Source: Candidatus Rokuibacteriota bacterium (GTDB taxonomy: Bacteria; Methylomirabilota; Methylomirabilia; Rokubacteriales; CSP1-6). Taken from it: 64,000 nt of DNA. Location: the NCBI GenBank assembly GCA_003220685.1, contig QHTE01000051.1, positions 95,912-159,911 of the forward strand, in the 5' to 3' direction. The position numbers and the translations under genes are program-made. Each line of letters starts with the position of its first letter. Positions within the stretch are counted from its first letter, which is position 1. Below the pieces are notes generated by a model, which did not search any database, was not told where the DNA came from, and was given only the letters and a program-made list of their open reading frames with translations. Shown here piece after piece: positions 17,279 through 30,345 of the stretch.

Positions 17279-18778
17279 GAGCCGCGCTCGCGCGCCAGCA
17301 GGCGCGCCAGTCCACGCAACGGGATGCCGAGCCATGCCGGCCGGTTGTCGAGCTCGTAGCGCACCTCGTAGAGCGCCCGATCGAGCTCGAAGACCGACAG
17401 GCCACGCGTGAACGCGGACGGCGACCTCGGCAAGAGCCGCACGGGCGCGCGGGCGATCTCGTCCAAGTAGCCCTCGAGAAACGAGGCGTTCGCGCGGCGG
17501 ACCCACCGCTCGCCCGCCGGCGACGGCACACCCGTCGGCGACACCGCCGTGTGGACGGCGTAGTCGAGCGACCGGAGCATCCCGGCGACGTCCACGAGCA
17601 CGCACTGCTTTAACCTCCGCTCGGCGACGGGGCGTGCCGGCTCGCCCTCGAAATCGAGGATGACGAAGCCGGCGTCGGTGCGAAGCGTCTGGCCCAGGTG
17701 GTAGTCGCCGTGGACACGGATCTTCGCGCACGGCTCGGCGGCGAGCGCCAGCAGGTCGCGCGCCCGCTCGATGAGCGCGGGCTCGCTCGCGAGGAGCGTG
17801 CGCGCGTCGGCCGCGACCTCGCCCGGCAACGCGTCCAGGCGGCCGCGGACGGCGCCGCACGTGCGGCGCACGTCGCCGGCGACGCGCTCGCCCCAGGTTC
17901 TCACGTCCTCGGCGGTCAGCGGCTCGGGCGCGAACGCGGGGTCGCTCGCGTCGGAGGCGAGCGCTCCGTGCAGGGCCGCCGTCACAACGCCGAGCTGGAA
18001 CAGGTCGTGGAACACGTGCTCCGACGCCCCGTCGGCGCGCGCGGGCTCGAGCCGTCCGAGCTGGTCGAGAGCCCAGCGCCAGCCGTCGCCGTGGCTCGGG
18101 ACGTAGCGCTGCAGCATCGCGAGGGTCGTCGTCTCGCCGGTCGCTGCGGCGTGCTCGATCGCGCCGGCCAGCGGCGGCACGTGCGGAAACCGCGCGCGGA
18201 ACGTCAGGAACTCGCCGACCTCGTAGTCGAGGTTCGGCCCGGGCGCGACCTTCCGCAGCGCCTTCACGATCAGCACGTCGCCGTAGACCACCGAGGTGTT
18301 GGACTGCTCTCCGGTGAGCCGCCGCGGCGCGACCGGGGCGGCGGGCCCGAGCCGCGGAAAACGCTCGGTGCGAACGAAGCGGACCGAGCCCCCGCGCACG
18401 GTCGGCAAAATCGACTCTCGCTCGAACGCGGCCAGCAGGTCGAGGCAGAACCGCGGGTGATCGAACGCGTCGTCGGCGCGGGTCGGGGTACCGCCGAGAT
18501 CGAGCGCGAGCGACAAGGTGCCCGGCGCGCCGCGCGCGTCGTCGTCGAGGACCAGCGGGACCGCGTACGTCTCGTCCGGCCCCTGCGCGAAGGTCACGTC
18601 GACCAGCACGAGCCAGGCGGCGCGGCCGAGCTCGCCGCAATCGCGCAGGCGCGCGCCGGTGATCGCGCGCCCCTTGGCGCCGAACCAGCGCTGGCGCGGG
18701 AGCGCCGGGGGCAGCTCGACGACGACCGCCCGCTCGAGCGCGGCGGCGATCCGCGCGGGATCGCCGTGGCGCGGTCCT

Positions 18779-20457
<1,679 letters not shown>

Positions 20458-20461
<4 letters not shown>

Positions 20462-21717
20462 CGCCAGCGGTCCACCAGATAGGGCTTCTCACGCTCGAAC
20501 GCGTCGGCGACGGCGGCCAGCGCGCTCTCCGCGGCGGCCGCGTCGCGCTGGCGCGTCGCGAGCACGTAGGCCGCGGTGCGGCCGAGGTAGAGCGGCACGA
20601 GCGAGCGCAGCAGGTGGTCACGGTAGACGACGCTCCAGTGGTGGCCCAGGGCGAAGTCGTAGACGACGCGCGCCCACAGGTCGTCCGGGAAGCGGAAGCG
20701 CTCCAGGTCGTCCGCCTCCAGGCTCAGCACGTCGCCCAGGGTATCGGGCGCCAGGACGTGCTCCCAGATCGTGCCGAGGTCGCGCAGGCCGCGGGTGAAG
20801 GCCCCAACCATGCGCTCGACGTCGATCTGCGCCGGCTCGTCCGCCGGCAACAGGGCCGGCCCCTCGGCCGGGACCGGAAGCCAGTTCGCAGTCGCCATCC
20901 AGAGGTCCTCGTACTCCTCCATCACCGCGAAGACGGCGCCCAGAGTCTGCGCGACCATCGTGGGCAGATCGGCGGTGCGCGTGCTCGACTCCACGTGCCA
21001 TCGACCCAGCCGCGCCTCGTGGACCGACAGACCGTCGGCGGCGGTGGAGCCCGCGATCCAGAGATCCACCATGCTCCGCCCGGACGCGGGCCAGCGGGGC
21101 GCGGCCGTCAGCCGCTCTACCAGGCGCGCCGAGAGCGCGCGCGGACCGGAGAGCGGCTGGTGCAGCCGCCGGCCGAACAGCGCGCCGACGAGCGGAGCCA
21201 GCACGAGGTTGGTGATCGTGCCGTCGTACCGGTGGCGCGCGTGGACGGGCATCACGAGATCGGCGCCGTGCTCGAGCACGGGCCGCAGCAGCCGCTCGAG
21301 CCACTCGCCGGTGACCGAGGTCACGTCAGCCTCGAGCACGAGCAGGGCGCGCACGCCGAGGCGCCGTGCGACCGCCACGGCCAGGCGCAGCGCGGCGCCG
21401 CGGCCGGGCACGCCGTGGAACGGTACTGCGCCCAGCTGCGCCGCCGGCGCCTCGTGCCGCGCCCGGACGAACGGCAAGCCGCTCTCGGCGAGCCGGTCCA
21501 CGGTCGCGTCCGCCGAGCCGGCGTCGGCGTTGATGAGGACGGCCGGCGTGCCGGTGAAATGCTTCTCGAGGCCGCCGCGCACGGCACTCATGACCGCGGG
21601 TACGGTGGCGGCGTTGTTGTACGTGAGCACGCTCACGGCGAGCTCGGTCGGCGGCAGGCCGTCGAGCTGCCGGTCGACGTCGGGCGGGAGCTCCGGGCCG
21701 GCGGCCACGGCGCTCAT
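20458..21717 (-). CDS. GT-A glycosyltransferase, possible glucosylglycerate/mannosylglycerate-type synthase
   Basis: 419 residues. The N-terminal half is a GT2/GT81-like fold: [35 protein letters not shown], and an acidic motif [13 protein letters not shown] where a DxD would bind the metal-nucleotide sugar. The C-terminal half ([18 protein letters not shown] and beyond) is a helical domain seen in glucosyl-glycerate and glucosyl-phosphoglycerate synthases. Between treT and treS, it may make a second compatible solute from NDP-glucose. Acceptor is unproven. Confidence 0.6.
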
Positions 21718-22904
21718 CGCGTCAGATGGACCCCGAGCGCCAGCTCGTCGGCGAGCTCGCGGGTGATCAAGAGCGAGCGCCGCACGTGCTCGCGTCCGGC
21801 GGCGCCCATGCGCGGGATGAGCTCCGGGTTGTTCAGGAGATGACGGATGCGGAAGGCTGCGCCCTCGACCGAGTGGACCGTGTAGCCGGTCACGTTGGTG
21901 ATGATCTGCTGCGCGAGCCCGCCCGCGTAGCCGCCCACGACCGGCTTGCCCTTCCACATCGCCTCCGCCGGCCCCAGCTCGAACCCGGCGCGCACTGACT
22001 TCTGGAGCACGATCGTGGCGGCGCGCTGGAGCGCGTTGACCTGCCGGTGGGCCTCCGGCGGGAGCTCGAGCACGACGACGTCGCGGTCCTCTTGCGCGAC
22101 CTCCAGCAGAAGCGACAGGACCTCGAGCCGCTCCGGCTCGCCGTCAGCCGTCCCGGCCAGCACGAGCCGCACGTCGTGGTGCTTCTTGACGAGCCGGTAC
22201 GCGTTCACCACGCCGAGCGGGTCGTGCGCGCGGGCGAACCGCGCGACCTGCACGAGCAAGGGCTTGTCGCGCGCGACGCCGAGCGCCATGAGGATGTCGG
22301 TGATCTCGCGGGGCGTGAGGTCACGGTTGCGCTCCGAGAGCGGGTCGATCGACGGCGGCATGACGTACATCGGGATCGCGAGGCGCCCCTCGAACCCCGG
22401 CAGCGCGAAGACGGCCGCATCGTACTGGTCGGCGAACCGCCGGAAGAAGGCCCACGGGGCCGCCTGGGCCGACGAGCAGTCGAAGTGGCACCGCCACACC
22501 CACCGGCCGCCGGCCCTCGCGCTCACGAGGCTGGCCGGCTGGCTGTCGTGCACCAGGGTCACGTCGGCGTCGAGGTCGAGCTTCTTCGCGTTGAGCGAAT
22601 TCATGTCCACCCAGCGCGCGAGCCCCTCCTCGCTGAGCACCCGCTCGGCGCCCTCGAGCGCGGATTGCAACGAGCGGGCCGTCGTATAGTAGGCATTGTC
22701 GCCGCCGGTGACCTCCCAGCGCATCTCGACGCCCAGCTCGGTCAGCATCGGCACCGTGGCGCGCAGGGTCTCGGCCGCGCCGCCGCCGAGACGGCCGCCG
22801 GTCACGTGGAGGAAGCGCAGGCCCTTCACATGCTCGGCGAGCTTGAGGATGAAGTCGACCGCGCCCGGGATGGCGACGCGGCGGTAGTCGTCGATCAGGC
22901 TCAC
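21714..22904 (-). CDS. treT: Trehalose glycosyltransferring synthase-like GT4 enzyme
   Basis: 396 residues in a GT-B fold. HVTGGRLGGGAAETLRATVP, ADVTLVHDSQPASLV (family usually HDPQPA), RCHFDCS, PLLVQVARFARAHDPLGVVN and the C-terminal VQKSVRAGFELGPAEAMWKG (written in part) match TreT, which joins NDP-glucose and free glucose into trehalose. Start GTG 22904 shares GTGA with the upstream stop. It provides a route to trehalose separate from OtsAB and TreS. Confidence 0.83.
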   Translation of the reverse strand: MSLIDDYRRVAIPGAVDFILKLAEHVKGLRFLHVTGGRLGGGAAETLRATVPMLTELGVEMRWEVTGGDNAYYTTARSLQSALEGAERVLSEEGLARWVDMNSLNAKKLDLDADVTLVHDSQPASLVSARAGGRWVWRCHFDCSSAQAAPWAFFRRFADQYDAAVFALPGFEGRLAIPMYVMPPSIDPLSERNRDLTPREITDILMALGVARDKPLLVQVARFARAHDPLGVVNAYRLVKKHHDVRLVLAGTADGEPERLEVLSLLLEVAQEDRDVVVLELPPEAHRQVNALQRAATIVLQKSVRAGFELGPAEAMWKGKPVVGGYAGGLAQQIITNVTGYTVHSVEGAAFRIRHLLNNPELIPRMGAAGREHVRRSLLITRELADELALGVHLTR

Positions 22905-23566
22905 CGCCTCGCCTCCTCGAGCGCCACGTCGACGAGCCCGAGCAGCCGCCCGCGGATGCGCTCGAGGGTCGTCAGGTAGGGATCGATCCGGTCGAACTTC
23001 TCGGCGAGCTCTCCCAGCGCGAGCTCGCTGCGTAGCCAGGCGGCGAAGGCGTCGGCGCGCCGCTCGCGGGTCCGCGTCTCCACGGTGTGCAGGTAGATCG
23101 CGCTCTCGTCGACGGTCGCCAGGCCGGCGCGGAACTCGGCGAGCGTCTCGGCGGCGAGCCCGAGCGGGACCTCGACGATGTGGGACTGCTGGAAGTGAAA
23201 TCCCCGGGCGAACTCCAGGCGGCCCTCGGCCTCGCGGCCGCGAAGTTGGTCCTGGAGGATCGTCACCAGGTGCTCGCGCAGCGCCTCGAGCGTCGAGAAC
23301 GCGAACGGATCGACGACGGCAAGGCGCTCGGCGAGCGCGTGGTCGCCGATCTCGATGGCGGCCCACCGCGCGAAGTCGTTGCCGTAGGCTGTCGTGAAGG
23401 CCCGGTGGTGGAGGAAGTAGCCGAACGTGTGGAAGAAGATCGAGTCGGCCGGCACCTCCGCGATCCGGTGCATCAGCTCGCGCTCGTCGAGCGCATGGAT
23501 GTCGAGCGTCTGGCGCAGCTCGACGCAGCCGGTGAAGCGGAACGGGCGCGCGGCGCGCGACGTCAT
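22901..23566 (-). CDS. DUF5752-like protein
   Basis: 221 residues, soluble and mostly helical, starting MTSRAARPFRFTGCVELRQ; a conserved-looking core is SIFFHTFGYFLHHRAFTTAY and GNDFARWA. I assign it to DUF5752 from its sequence and its place next to treT, where such genes commonly occur. It might modulate the trehalose enzymes; no function is known to me. Stop shares GTGA with treT; otsB follows upstream with a 4-base gap. Confidence 0.6.
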   Translation of the reverse strand: MTSRAARPFRFTGCVELRQTLDIHALDERELMHRIAEVPADSIFFHTFGYFLHHRAFTTAYGNDFARWAAIEIGDHALAERLAVVDPFAFSTLEALREHLVTILQDQLRGREAEGRLEFARGFHFQQSHIVEVPLGLAAETLAEFRAGLATVDESAIYLHTVETRTRERRADAFAAWLRSELALGELAEKFDRIDPYLTTLERIRGRLLGLVDVALEEARR

Positions 23567-23570
23567 CGCC

Positions 23571-24341
23571 TCACGCGGTGACGAACGAGGCCAGCCGGTG
23601 CAGCAGCGTCTGCACGTCGCGCACGCCTCGGACGCGGTACTCGGCGGCGGTCGGCCGGGCCCCGACGTGGATCGTGAGGGCGCGCCCGCGCAGCGCCGCG
23701 AACGCCATCTCGTCCGACGCGTCGTCGCCCGCGTACACGATGACGGCCCGCCGCGCCGGTAAGGTGCGTACCATGCGGCTCACCATCCAGCGCGCGGCCG
23801 TGCCCTTGTCCCAGCCGACGCGGGGCAGGAAGTCGAAGACCAGGTGCCCGGCGATGAGCGCCAGGTCGGGGCGCCGGCTGAGCACCTGCGCGGCGATCTC
23901 CCGGACGGCGCGGCGCCGCGACGGCACCACGCGGCGGTAGTGCAGGCTCACCGCCAGCCCCTTGCACTCCAGGCGCGCGCCGGGCACCGACCGGAGCGCC
24001 GCCGCCAGCGCCCGCTCCGTGGCGGCGACGCCGGACCGACGCGCGCGCGGGTGACGGAAGCGGAGCCGGCGGCCGGCGATCTCGAGCCCGTAGCAGCCGC
24101 CGTACACGACGCCGTCCAGCGCGACGCGCGCGCGCAGGTCGGCGAGGCCGCGCCCCGACAGGATTGCGAGACGCGCGCGCTCGGAGGCGGCGAGCCGCGC
24201 GAGGGTCGCACGGACCGACGGCGCCAGGACGGCGGCGCCGGGCGAGGAGACCAGGGGCGTCAAGGTTCCGTCGTAGTCGAGGATCACGACCAGACCGGCA
24301 CCATCCCCGAGCTCCCGGTCGAGACGGTCGAGGAGACGCAC
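23571..24341 (-). CDS. otsB: Trehalose-6-phosphate phosphatase
   Basis: About 256 residues of the HAD superfamily: VVILDYDGTLTPL (nucleophile Asp and acid/base Asp), AILSGRGLADL, and VYAGDDASDEMAFAAL (motif IV). It removes phosphate from trehalose-6-phosphate made by OtsA. Start is uncertain. GTG 24341 is a standard codon; CTG 24353, four codons upstream, would overlap the otsA stop as CTGA, a junction type seen elsewhere in the window. Confidence 0.9.
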   Translation of the reverse strand: MRLLDRLDRELGDGAGLVVILDYDGTLTPLVSSPGAAVLAPSVRATLARLAASERARLAILSGRGLADLRARVALDGVVYGGCYGLEIAGRRLRFRHPRARRSGVAATERALAAALRSVPGARLECKGLAVSLHYRRVVPSRRRAVREIAAQVLSRRPDLALIAGHLVFDFLPRVGWDKGTAARWMVSRMVRTLPARRAVIVYAGDDASDEMAFAALRGRALTIHVGARPTAAEYRVRGVRDVQTLLHRLASFVTA

Positions 24342-24349
24342 CGGGAGAC

Positions 24350-26587
<2,238 letters not shown>

Positions 26588-26655
26588 GTCTGGTCGATCG
26601 GTCTCGCGACGACTGTCCCAGTGTAACGCATACGCCCCGTGTTTCCAGTCTGACA

Positions 26656-26700
26656 CACGCCGGCCGGCGGGGCCGGGCCCCGCCGGCCGAGGCGCGCTTA
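26656..26700. repeat. Dispersed GC-rich element, copy B (otsA/livG divergent region)
   Basis: Shares the GCGCGCCTCGGCCGGCGGGG half (reading the minus strand) with copies A and C, then diverges and forms its own palindrome GGCGGGGCCCGGCCCCGCC. It sits between divergent otsA and livG; a possible otsA -10 (TACACT, minus strand 26620-26625) lies on its otsA side. Confidence 0.65.
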
Positions 26701-26722
26701 GGAATTATGGTAGCGTCGGGCC

Positions 26723-27496
26723 GTGCCGGCCCTCCTCGCGGTCCGCGGTCTCGCGCGCAGCTTCTACGGCGTGTGCGCGCTGGACGGAGTGGACCTCACG
26801 GTCGAGCGGGGGACGATCACCGGCCTCATCGGCCCGAACGGCGCCGGCAAGACCACCCTCTTCCACTGCGTCTCGGGGCTCCTGCCGCCCGAGGCCGGCA
26901 CCGTCGTCTTCGACGGCGAGGACGTCACGGGCTGGCGGGCCGACCGGATCACGCGCCGCGGCCTCGTCCGCACGTTCCAGATCGCCCGCGGCTTTCCCCG
27001 GCTGTCGGTCCGCGAGAACCTCATGCTCTACGGTGCGGATCAGCCCGGCGAGCGCCTGGCCGCGGCCGTGGCTCGCGGGGCCGCCGCGCGCCGGCGCGAA
27101 GCCGAGCTGTCCGAGCGGGCCGTCGCGATCGCGAAGCGCCTGAACCTCACCAGGGTCCTCGACGCCGCGGCGTCCGACGTCTCGACGGGCCAGAAGAAGC
27201 TGCTCGAGCTCGGCCGGGCGCTCATGACCGATCCCAAGCTCGTGCTGCTCGACGAGCCGATTGCCGGCGTGAACCCGACCCTCGCCGCCGAGATCGTCGA
27301 GCACCTCGCGGCGCTCCGCCGCGACGGCATCACGTTCCTGGTGATCGAGCATCATCTCGACGTGATCGCACGACTCTGCGCGCCGGTCGTCGTCATGGCC
27401 GACGGCCGCCGACTCGCCGAGGGGCGCTTCGCGGAGATCGCCGCGGACGAGCGCGTGCAGGCGGCCTACATGGGGCGCCGGGCGTGGAGGTCGTGA
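26723..27496 (+). CDS. livG: Branched-chain amino acid ABC transporter ATPase, LivG
   Basis: 257 residues: Walker A GPNGAGKTTLFHCVSG, Q-loop FQIARGFPRLSVREN, signature VSTGQKKLLELGRALMTDP, Walker B KLVLLDEPIAG, and the switch His in FLVIEHHLDVI. Length and the TFQ/ARGF segment fit LivG rather than LivF. Start GTG 26723; a TATGGT -10-like sequence (26706-26711) lies 11 bases upstream with no Shine-Dalgarno, so the leader is probably very short. First gene of a full livGFKHM operon. Confidence 0.93.
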   Translation: MPALLAVRGLARSFYGVCALDGVDLTVERGTITGLIGPNGAGKTTLFHCVSGLLPPEAGTVVFDGEDVTGWRADRITRRGLVRTFQIARGFPRLSVRENLMLYGADQPGERLAAAVARGAAARRREAELSERAVAIAKRLNLTRVLDAAASDVSTGQKKLLELGRALMTDPKLVLLDEPIAGVNPTLAAEIVEHLAALRRDGITFLVIEHHLDVIARLCAPVVVMADGRRLAEGRFAEIAADERVQAAYMGRRAWRS

Positions 27497-28212
27497 CGGC
27501 CGGCCCGGGCCTGCTCGCCACCGAGGGCCTCGTGGCCGGCTACACGGCCACCGACGAGGTCTTGAAATCGGTGGACCTGGTCGTGCACGACGGCGAGATC
27601 GTCTCGATCATCGGACCGAACGGCGCCGGCAAGTCCACCCTCCTGAAGGTCATCGCCGGGCTCCTGGTCCCGCGCCAGGGAAGCGTCCGGCTCAAGGGTA
27701 CCCCGATCCACGGACGCCGGCCCCGCGAGATCAGCGCGCTCGGCGTCGCCTTCGTGCCGCAGGAGCAGAACGTCTTCCCGACGATGACCGTGCGCGAGAA
27801 CCTCGAGATGGGCGGCTACGTCGAGCCGCGCCAGAGCCGCGACCGGATCGACGCGATCTTCACCCGCTTTTCGCAGCTCGCCGACAAGCGCCGGCACGCC
27901 GCGCGCACCCTCTCCGGCGGGCAGCGTCAGATCCTGGCGATGGCGATGGCGCTGATGGTCGAGCCGGTCGTGCTGCTGCTCGACGAGCCCTCGGCCGGTC
28001 TCGCGCCCGGCGCCGCCGAAAAACTCTTTGAAACGATCCGCGCGATCAATCAAGATGGCGTGGCCATCGCGATGGTCGAGCAGAACGCGCTCGAAGCGCT
28101 GGCGATCGCGCACCGAGGCTACATCCTGGTCGACGGCCGCAACAGCACGAGCGGCCCCGCGCCCGAGCTGGCGCGCGACCCCGACGTGCGCCGCACCTTT
28201 CTGGGAGGCTGA
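27493..28212 (+). CDS. livF: Branched-chain amino acid ABC transporter ATPase, LivF
   Basis: 239 residues: Walker A GPNGAGKSTLLKVIAG, Q-loop FVPQEQNVFPTMTVREN, signature LSGGQRQILAMAMALM, Walker B VVLLLDEPSAGLAP, and switch region AIAMVEQNALEAL. GTG 27493 shares GTGA with the livG stop; GTG 27484 is an alternative. LivG and LivF form the heterodimeric motor of the importer. Confidence 0.93.
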   Translation: MTAGPGLLATEGLVAGYTATDEVLKSVDLVVHDGEIVSIIGPNGAGKSTLLKVIAGLLVPRQGSVRLKGTPIHGRRPREISALGVAFVPQEQNVFPTMTVRENLEMGGYVEPRQSRDRIDAIFTRFSQLADKRRHAARTLSGGQRQILAMAMALMVEPVVLLLDEPSAGLAPGAAEKLFETIRAINQDGVAIAMVEQNALEALAIAHRGYILVDGRNSTSGPAPELARDPDVRRTFLGG

Positions 28213-28213
28213 C

Positions 28214-29473
28214 ATGACGATCATTGATACGCGCGCCTCGGCCGGCGGGGCCCCAGCCCCGCGACGGCCTGCCGCGCGCACTACACGCCGCACGCTCCTC
28301 ACCGGCGCCGCCGCGCTCGCCGTCTCGGGCTTCCCGGTCGCGCGCGGACTCGCGCAGGGCGACGCGATCCGCCTCGGCACCCTGACCCCGCTCACCGGTG
28401 CCGGCGGCAACTACGGGCCATCGATGCGCCGCGCGATGGAGTGGGTCGTCGAGCAGGTCAACGGCGCGGGCGGAGTGCTCGGGCGCCGGATCCAGCTCTT
28501 CAACGAGGACGACCAGACCAATCCGGACGCGGCGGTCAGGGCCGCGCGGAAGCTGATCGACGTCGACCGCGTCGCGGCGATCATGGGCACGTGGGCCTCG
28601 GCGGTGACGACCGCCGTCGCGCCGCTCTGCTGGGAGAGCAAGACGTTCCTGACGACGGTGTCGGGCGCCGACAGCATCACGCTCCTGCCGCACCAGGGCT
28701 ACCTGATCCGCACGCAGCCGAACGGTCACCTGCAGGCCACCAAGCTCGGCGAGTTCCTGCTCACCCTCAAGGTCAAGCGCGTCTACGTCATGTCGGCGCA
28801 GACGCCCTACGCGCTGCCGGTCCAGAAGCGCGTCGCCGAGGTGCTGGCCGCCGGCGGCTCGGAGGTCGTCGGGGGACTCGTCTACGACCGGGACAAGGCG
28901 ACCTATCGGTCCGAGATCGATCAGGCGCTGAAGCCCAAGCCCGACATGATCTTCGTGAACGGCTACACGCCGGACGTCACCGTGGTCCTCAAGGAGCTCT
29001 ACAAGGCCGGTTACAACGCCGGCAAGGTCGCGCCGGCGTTCGCGGTGAACCAGAAGCTGCTCGGCTCGCTGCCGACCGAGGTCACGGACGGGACGTACAC
29101 GTGGGCGCCGTCGCCCGCGCCGGACTCGGACGCGTACATGCGTCTGGCCAAGGTGCTCGGCACCGACGACATCGATCCGTATTCGTGCCAGACCCACGAC
29201 CAGGCGAGCCTCGTCGTGCTCGCCCTGGCGCAGGCCAAGGGCGAGGCCACCGGCACGGCGATCCGGGACAACGTGCGCAAGATCTCGCAGGGCTCGGGCG
29301 TCAAGGTCGAGAGCGCCGTCGAGGGACTCAAGCTCGTCGCGCAGGGCAAGGCCATCAACTACGAGGGCGCCAGCGGGCCGTGCGACTTCACCGAGATCGG
29401 CGACATCCTCGACTGCAAGTTCCGATACGAGCAGGCCGAGAAGGGGAAGTTCAAGCTCCTGAAAATTGGCTGA
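28214..29473 (+). CDS. livK: ABC substrate-binding protein, LivK family, with Tat-type signal
   Basis: 419 residues. A long N-region precedes a twin-arginine motif (TTRRTLLTGAAALAVSG, RR at residues 25-26) and a cleavage site near GLAQ; the mature protein begins IRLGTLTPLTGAGGNYGPSM and has the type I periplasmic fold. GGGAGG lies 5 bases before ATG 28214. Codons 4-23 are encoded by a 60-base element that in the livK at 1589-2761 lies outside the coding region. No other start codon exists between this ATG and the Tat motif. It feeds livHM encoded just downstream. Confidence 0.9.
   Translation: MTIIDTRASAGGAPAPRRPAARTTRRTLLTGAAALAVSGFPVARGLAQGDAIRLGTLTPLTGAGGNYGPSMRRAMEWVVEQVNGAGGVLGRRIQLFNEDDQTNPDAAVRAARKLIDVDRVAAIMGTWASAVTTAVAPLCWESKTFLTTVSGADSITLLPHQGYLIRTQPNGHLQATKLGEFLLTLKVKRVYVMSAQTPYALPVQKRVAEVLAAGGSEVVGGLVYDRDKATYRSEIDQALKPKPDMIFVNGYTPDVTVVLKELYKAGYNAGKVAPAFAVNQKLLGSLPTEVTDGTYTWAPSPAPDSDAYMRLAKVLGTDDIDPYSCQTHDQASLVVLALAQAKGEATGTAIRDNVRKISQGSGVKVESAVEGLKLVAQGKAINYEGASGPCDFTEIGDILDCKFRYEQAEKGKFKLLKIG
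28222..28281. repeat. 60-base GC-rich dispersed element, copy C (inside livK signal peptide)
   Basis: 56 of 60 bases identical to the reverse complement of 2784-2843. Translated in frame as residues 4-23 of the Tat signal N-region. It contains GCGGGGC-CCCA-GCCCCGC, a 7-bp hairpin 8 bases into the coding sequence. Confidence 0.85.
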
Positions 29474-30329
29474 GGCCCTTCAGCTCCTCCTCAATGGATT
29501 GATGGCCGGCACGATCCTGGCCGTGCCGGCCATCGGCTTCACCGCGATCTTCGCGGTGCTGCGCTTTCCGAACTTCACGGTCGCCGCCCACGCCACCATC
29601 GGCGCCTTCGCCGGCTACATCGCCAACACGGCGCTCGGCCTGCCGGCGTGGGCTGCCGTCGTCGTGGCATTCCTCGTCGCCGGGGTCTCGGGCGTGCTCA
29701 ACGACACGCTCGTCCTGCGGCCGCTCCGCCCGTCCGGAGCCCTCACGATGGCGATCGCCGCGATCGCGCTGAACATCGCGCTCGAGAACGTCGTGCGCTT
29801 CGTCTTCGGCAACGACCACCGCGGCTACGAGCTGGCGCTCCGCCGCGACTGGCGGCTCGGCTCGCTGCGCGTCGGGCCCCAGCAGGTGGAGAACTTCGCC
29901 ATCGCGCTCGTCGCGATGGCGGCGGTCTTCCTCTTCCTCGCCTTCACCCGCACCGGCAAGGCGATGCGTGCGGTCGCCGACAATCCGACGCTCGCCGGCA
30001 TCAAGGGGATCGATGCGGACCGCGTCGCCCGGCTCGCGAACCTGGTCGGCATGGGGCTCGCGGGCATCGGCGGGATGCTGCTCGGCCTGGACACGAGCAT
30101 CGATCCCCTCACCGGCTTCCGGGTGATCCTCTCGGTCTTCGCCGCCGCGGTGGTCGGGGGCCTCGGGTCGATTCCCGGCGCGGTGGTCGGCGCGGTCACC
30201 ATCGGCGTCGCCGAAGAGCTCTCGCTGCTCGTGCTGGCGCCGGCGTATCGCACCGCGATCGGCTTCGTCGCGATCTTGATCGTGCTGACGCTCCGGCCGC
30301 GCGGCATTCTCGGAGAGCGCGCGTATTAG
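29466..30329 (+). CDS. livH: Branched-chain amino acid ABC transporter permease, LivH
   Basis: 287 residues, TTG start at 29466 overlapping the livK end by 8 bases. Membrane helices with NGLMAGTILAVPAIGFTAIF at the start and the cytoplasmic loop GLGSIPGAVVGAVTIGVAEE near the end, as in LivH. The tail RPRGILGERAY is typical. Pairs with LivM in the membrane channel. Confidence 0.92.
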   Translation: MAEALQLLLNGLMAGTILAVPAIGFTAIFAVLRFPNFTVAAHATIGAFAGYIANTALGLPAWAAVVVAFLVAGVSGVLNDTLVLRPLRPSGALTMAIAAIALNIALENVVRFVFGNDHRGYELALRRDWRLGSLRVGPQQVENFAIALVAMAAVFLFLAFTRTGKAMRAVADNPTLAGIKGIDADRVARLANLVGMGLAGIGGMLLGLDTSIDPLTGFRVILSVFAAAVVGGLGSIPGAVVGAVTIGVAEELSLLVLAPAYRTAIGFVAILIVLTLRPRGILGERAY

Positions 30330-30345
30330 GAACTACCTCGTCGCG

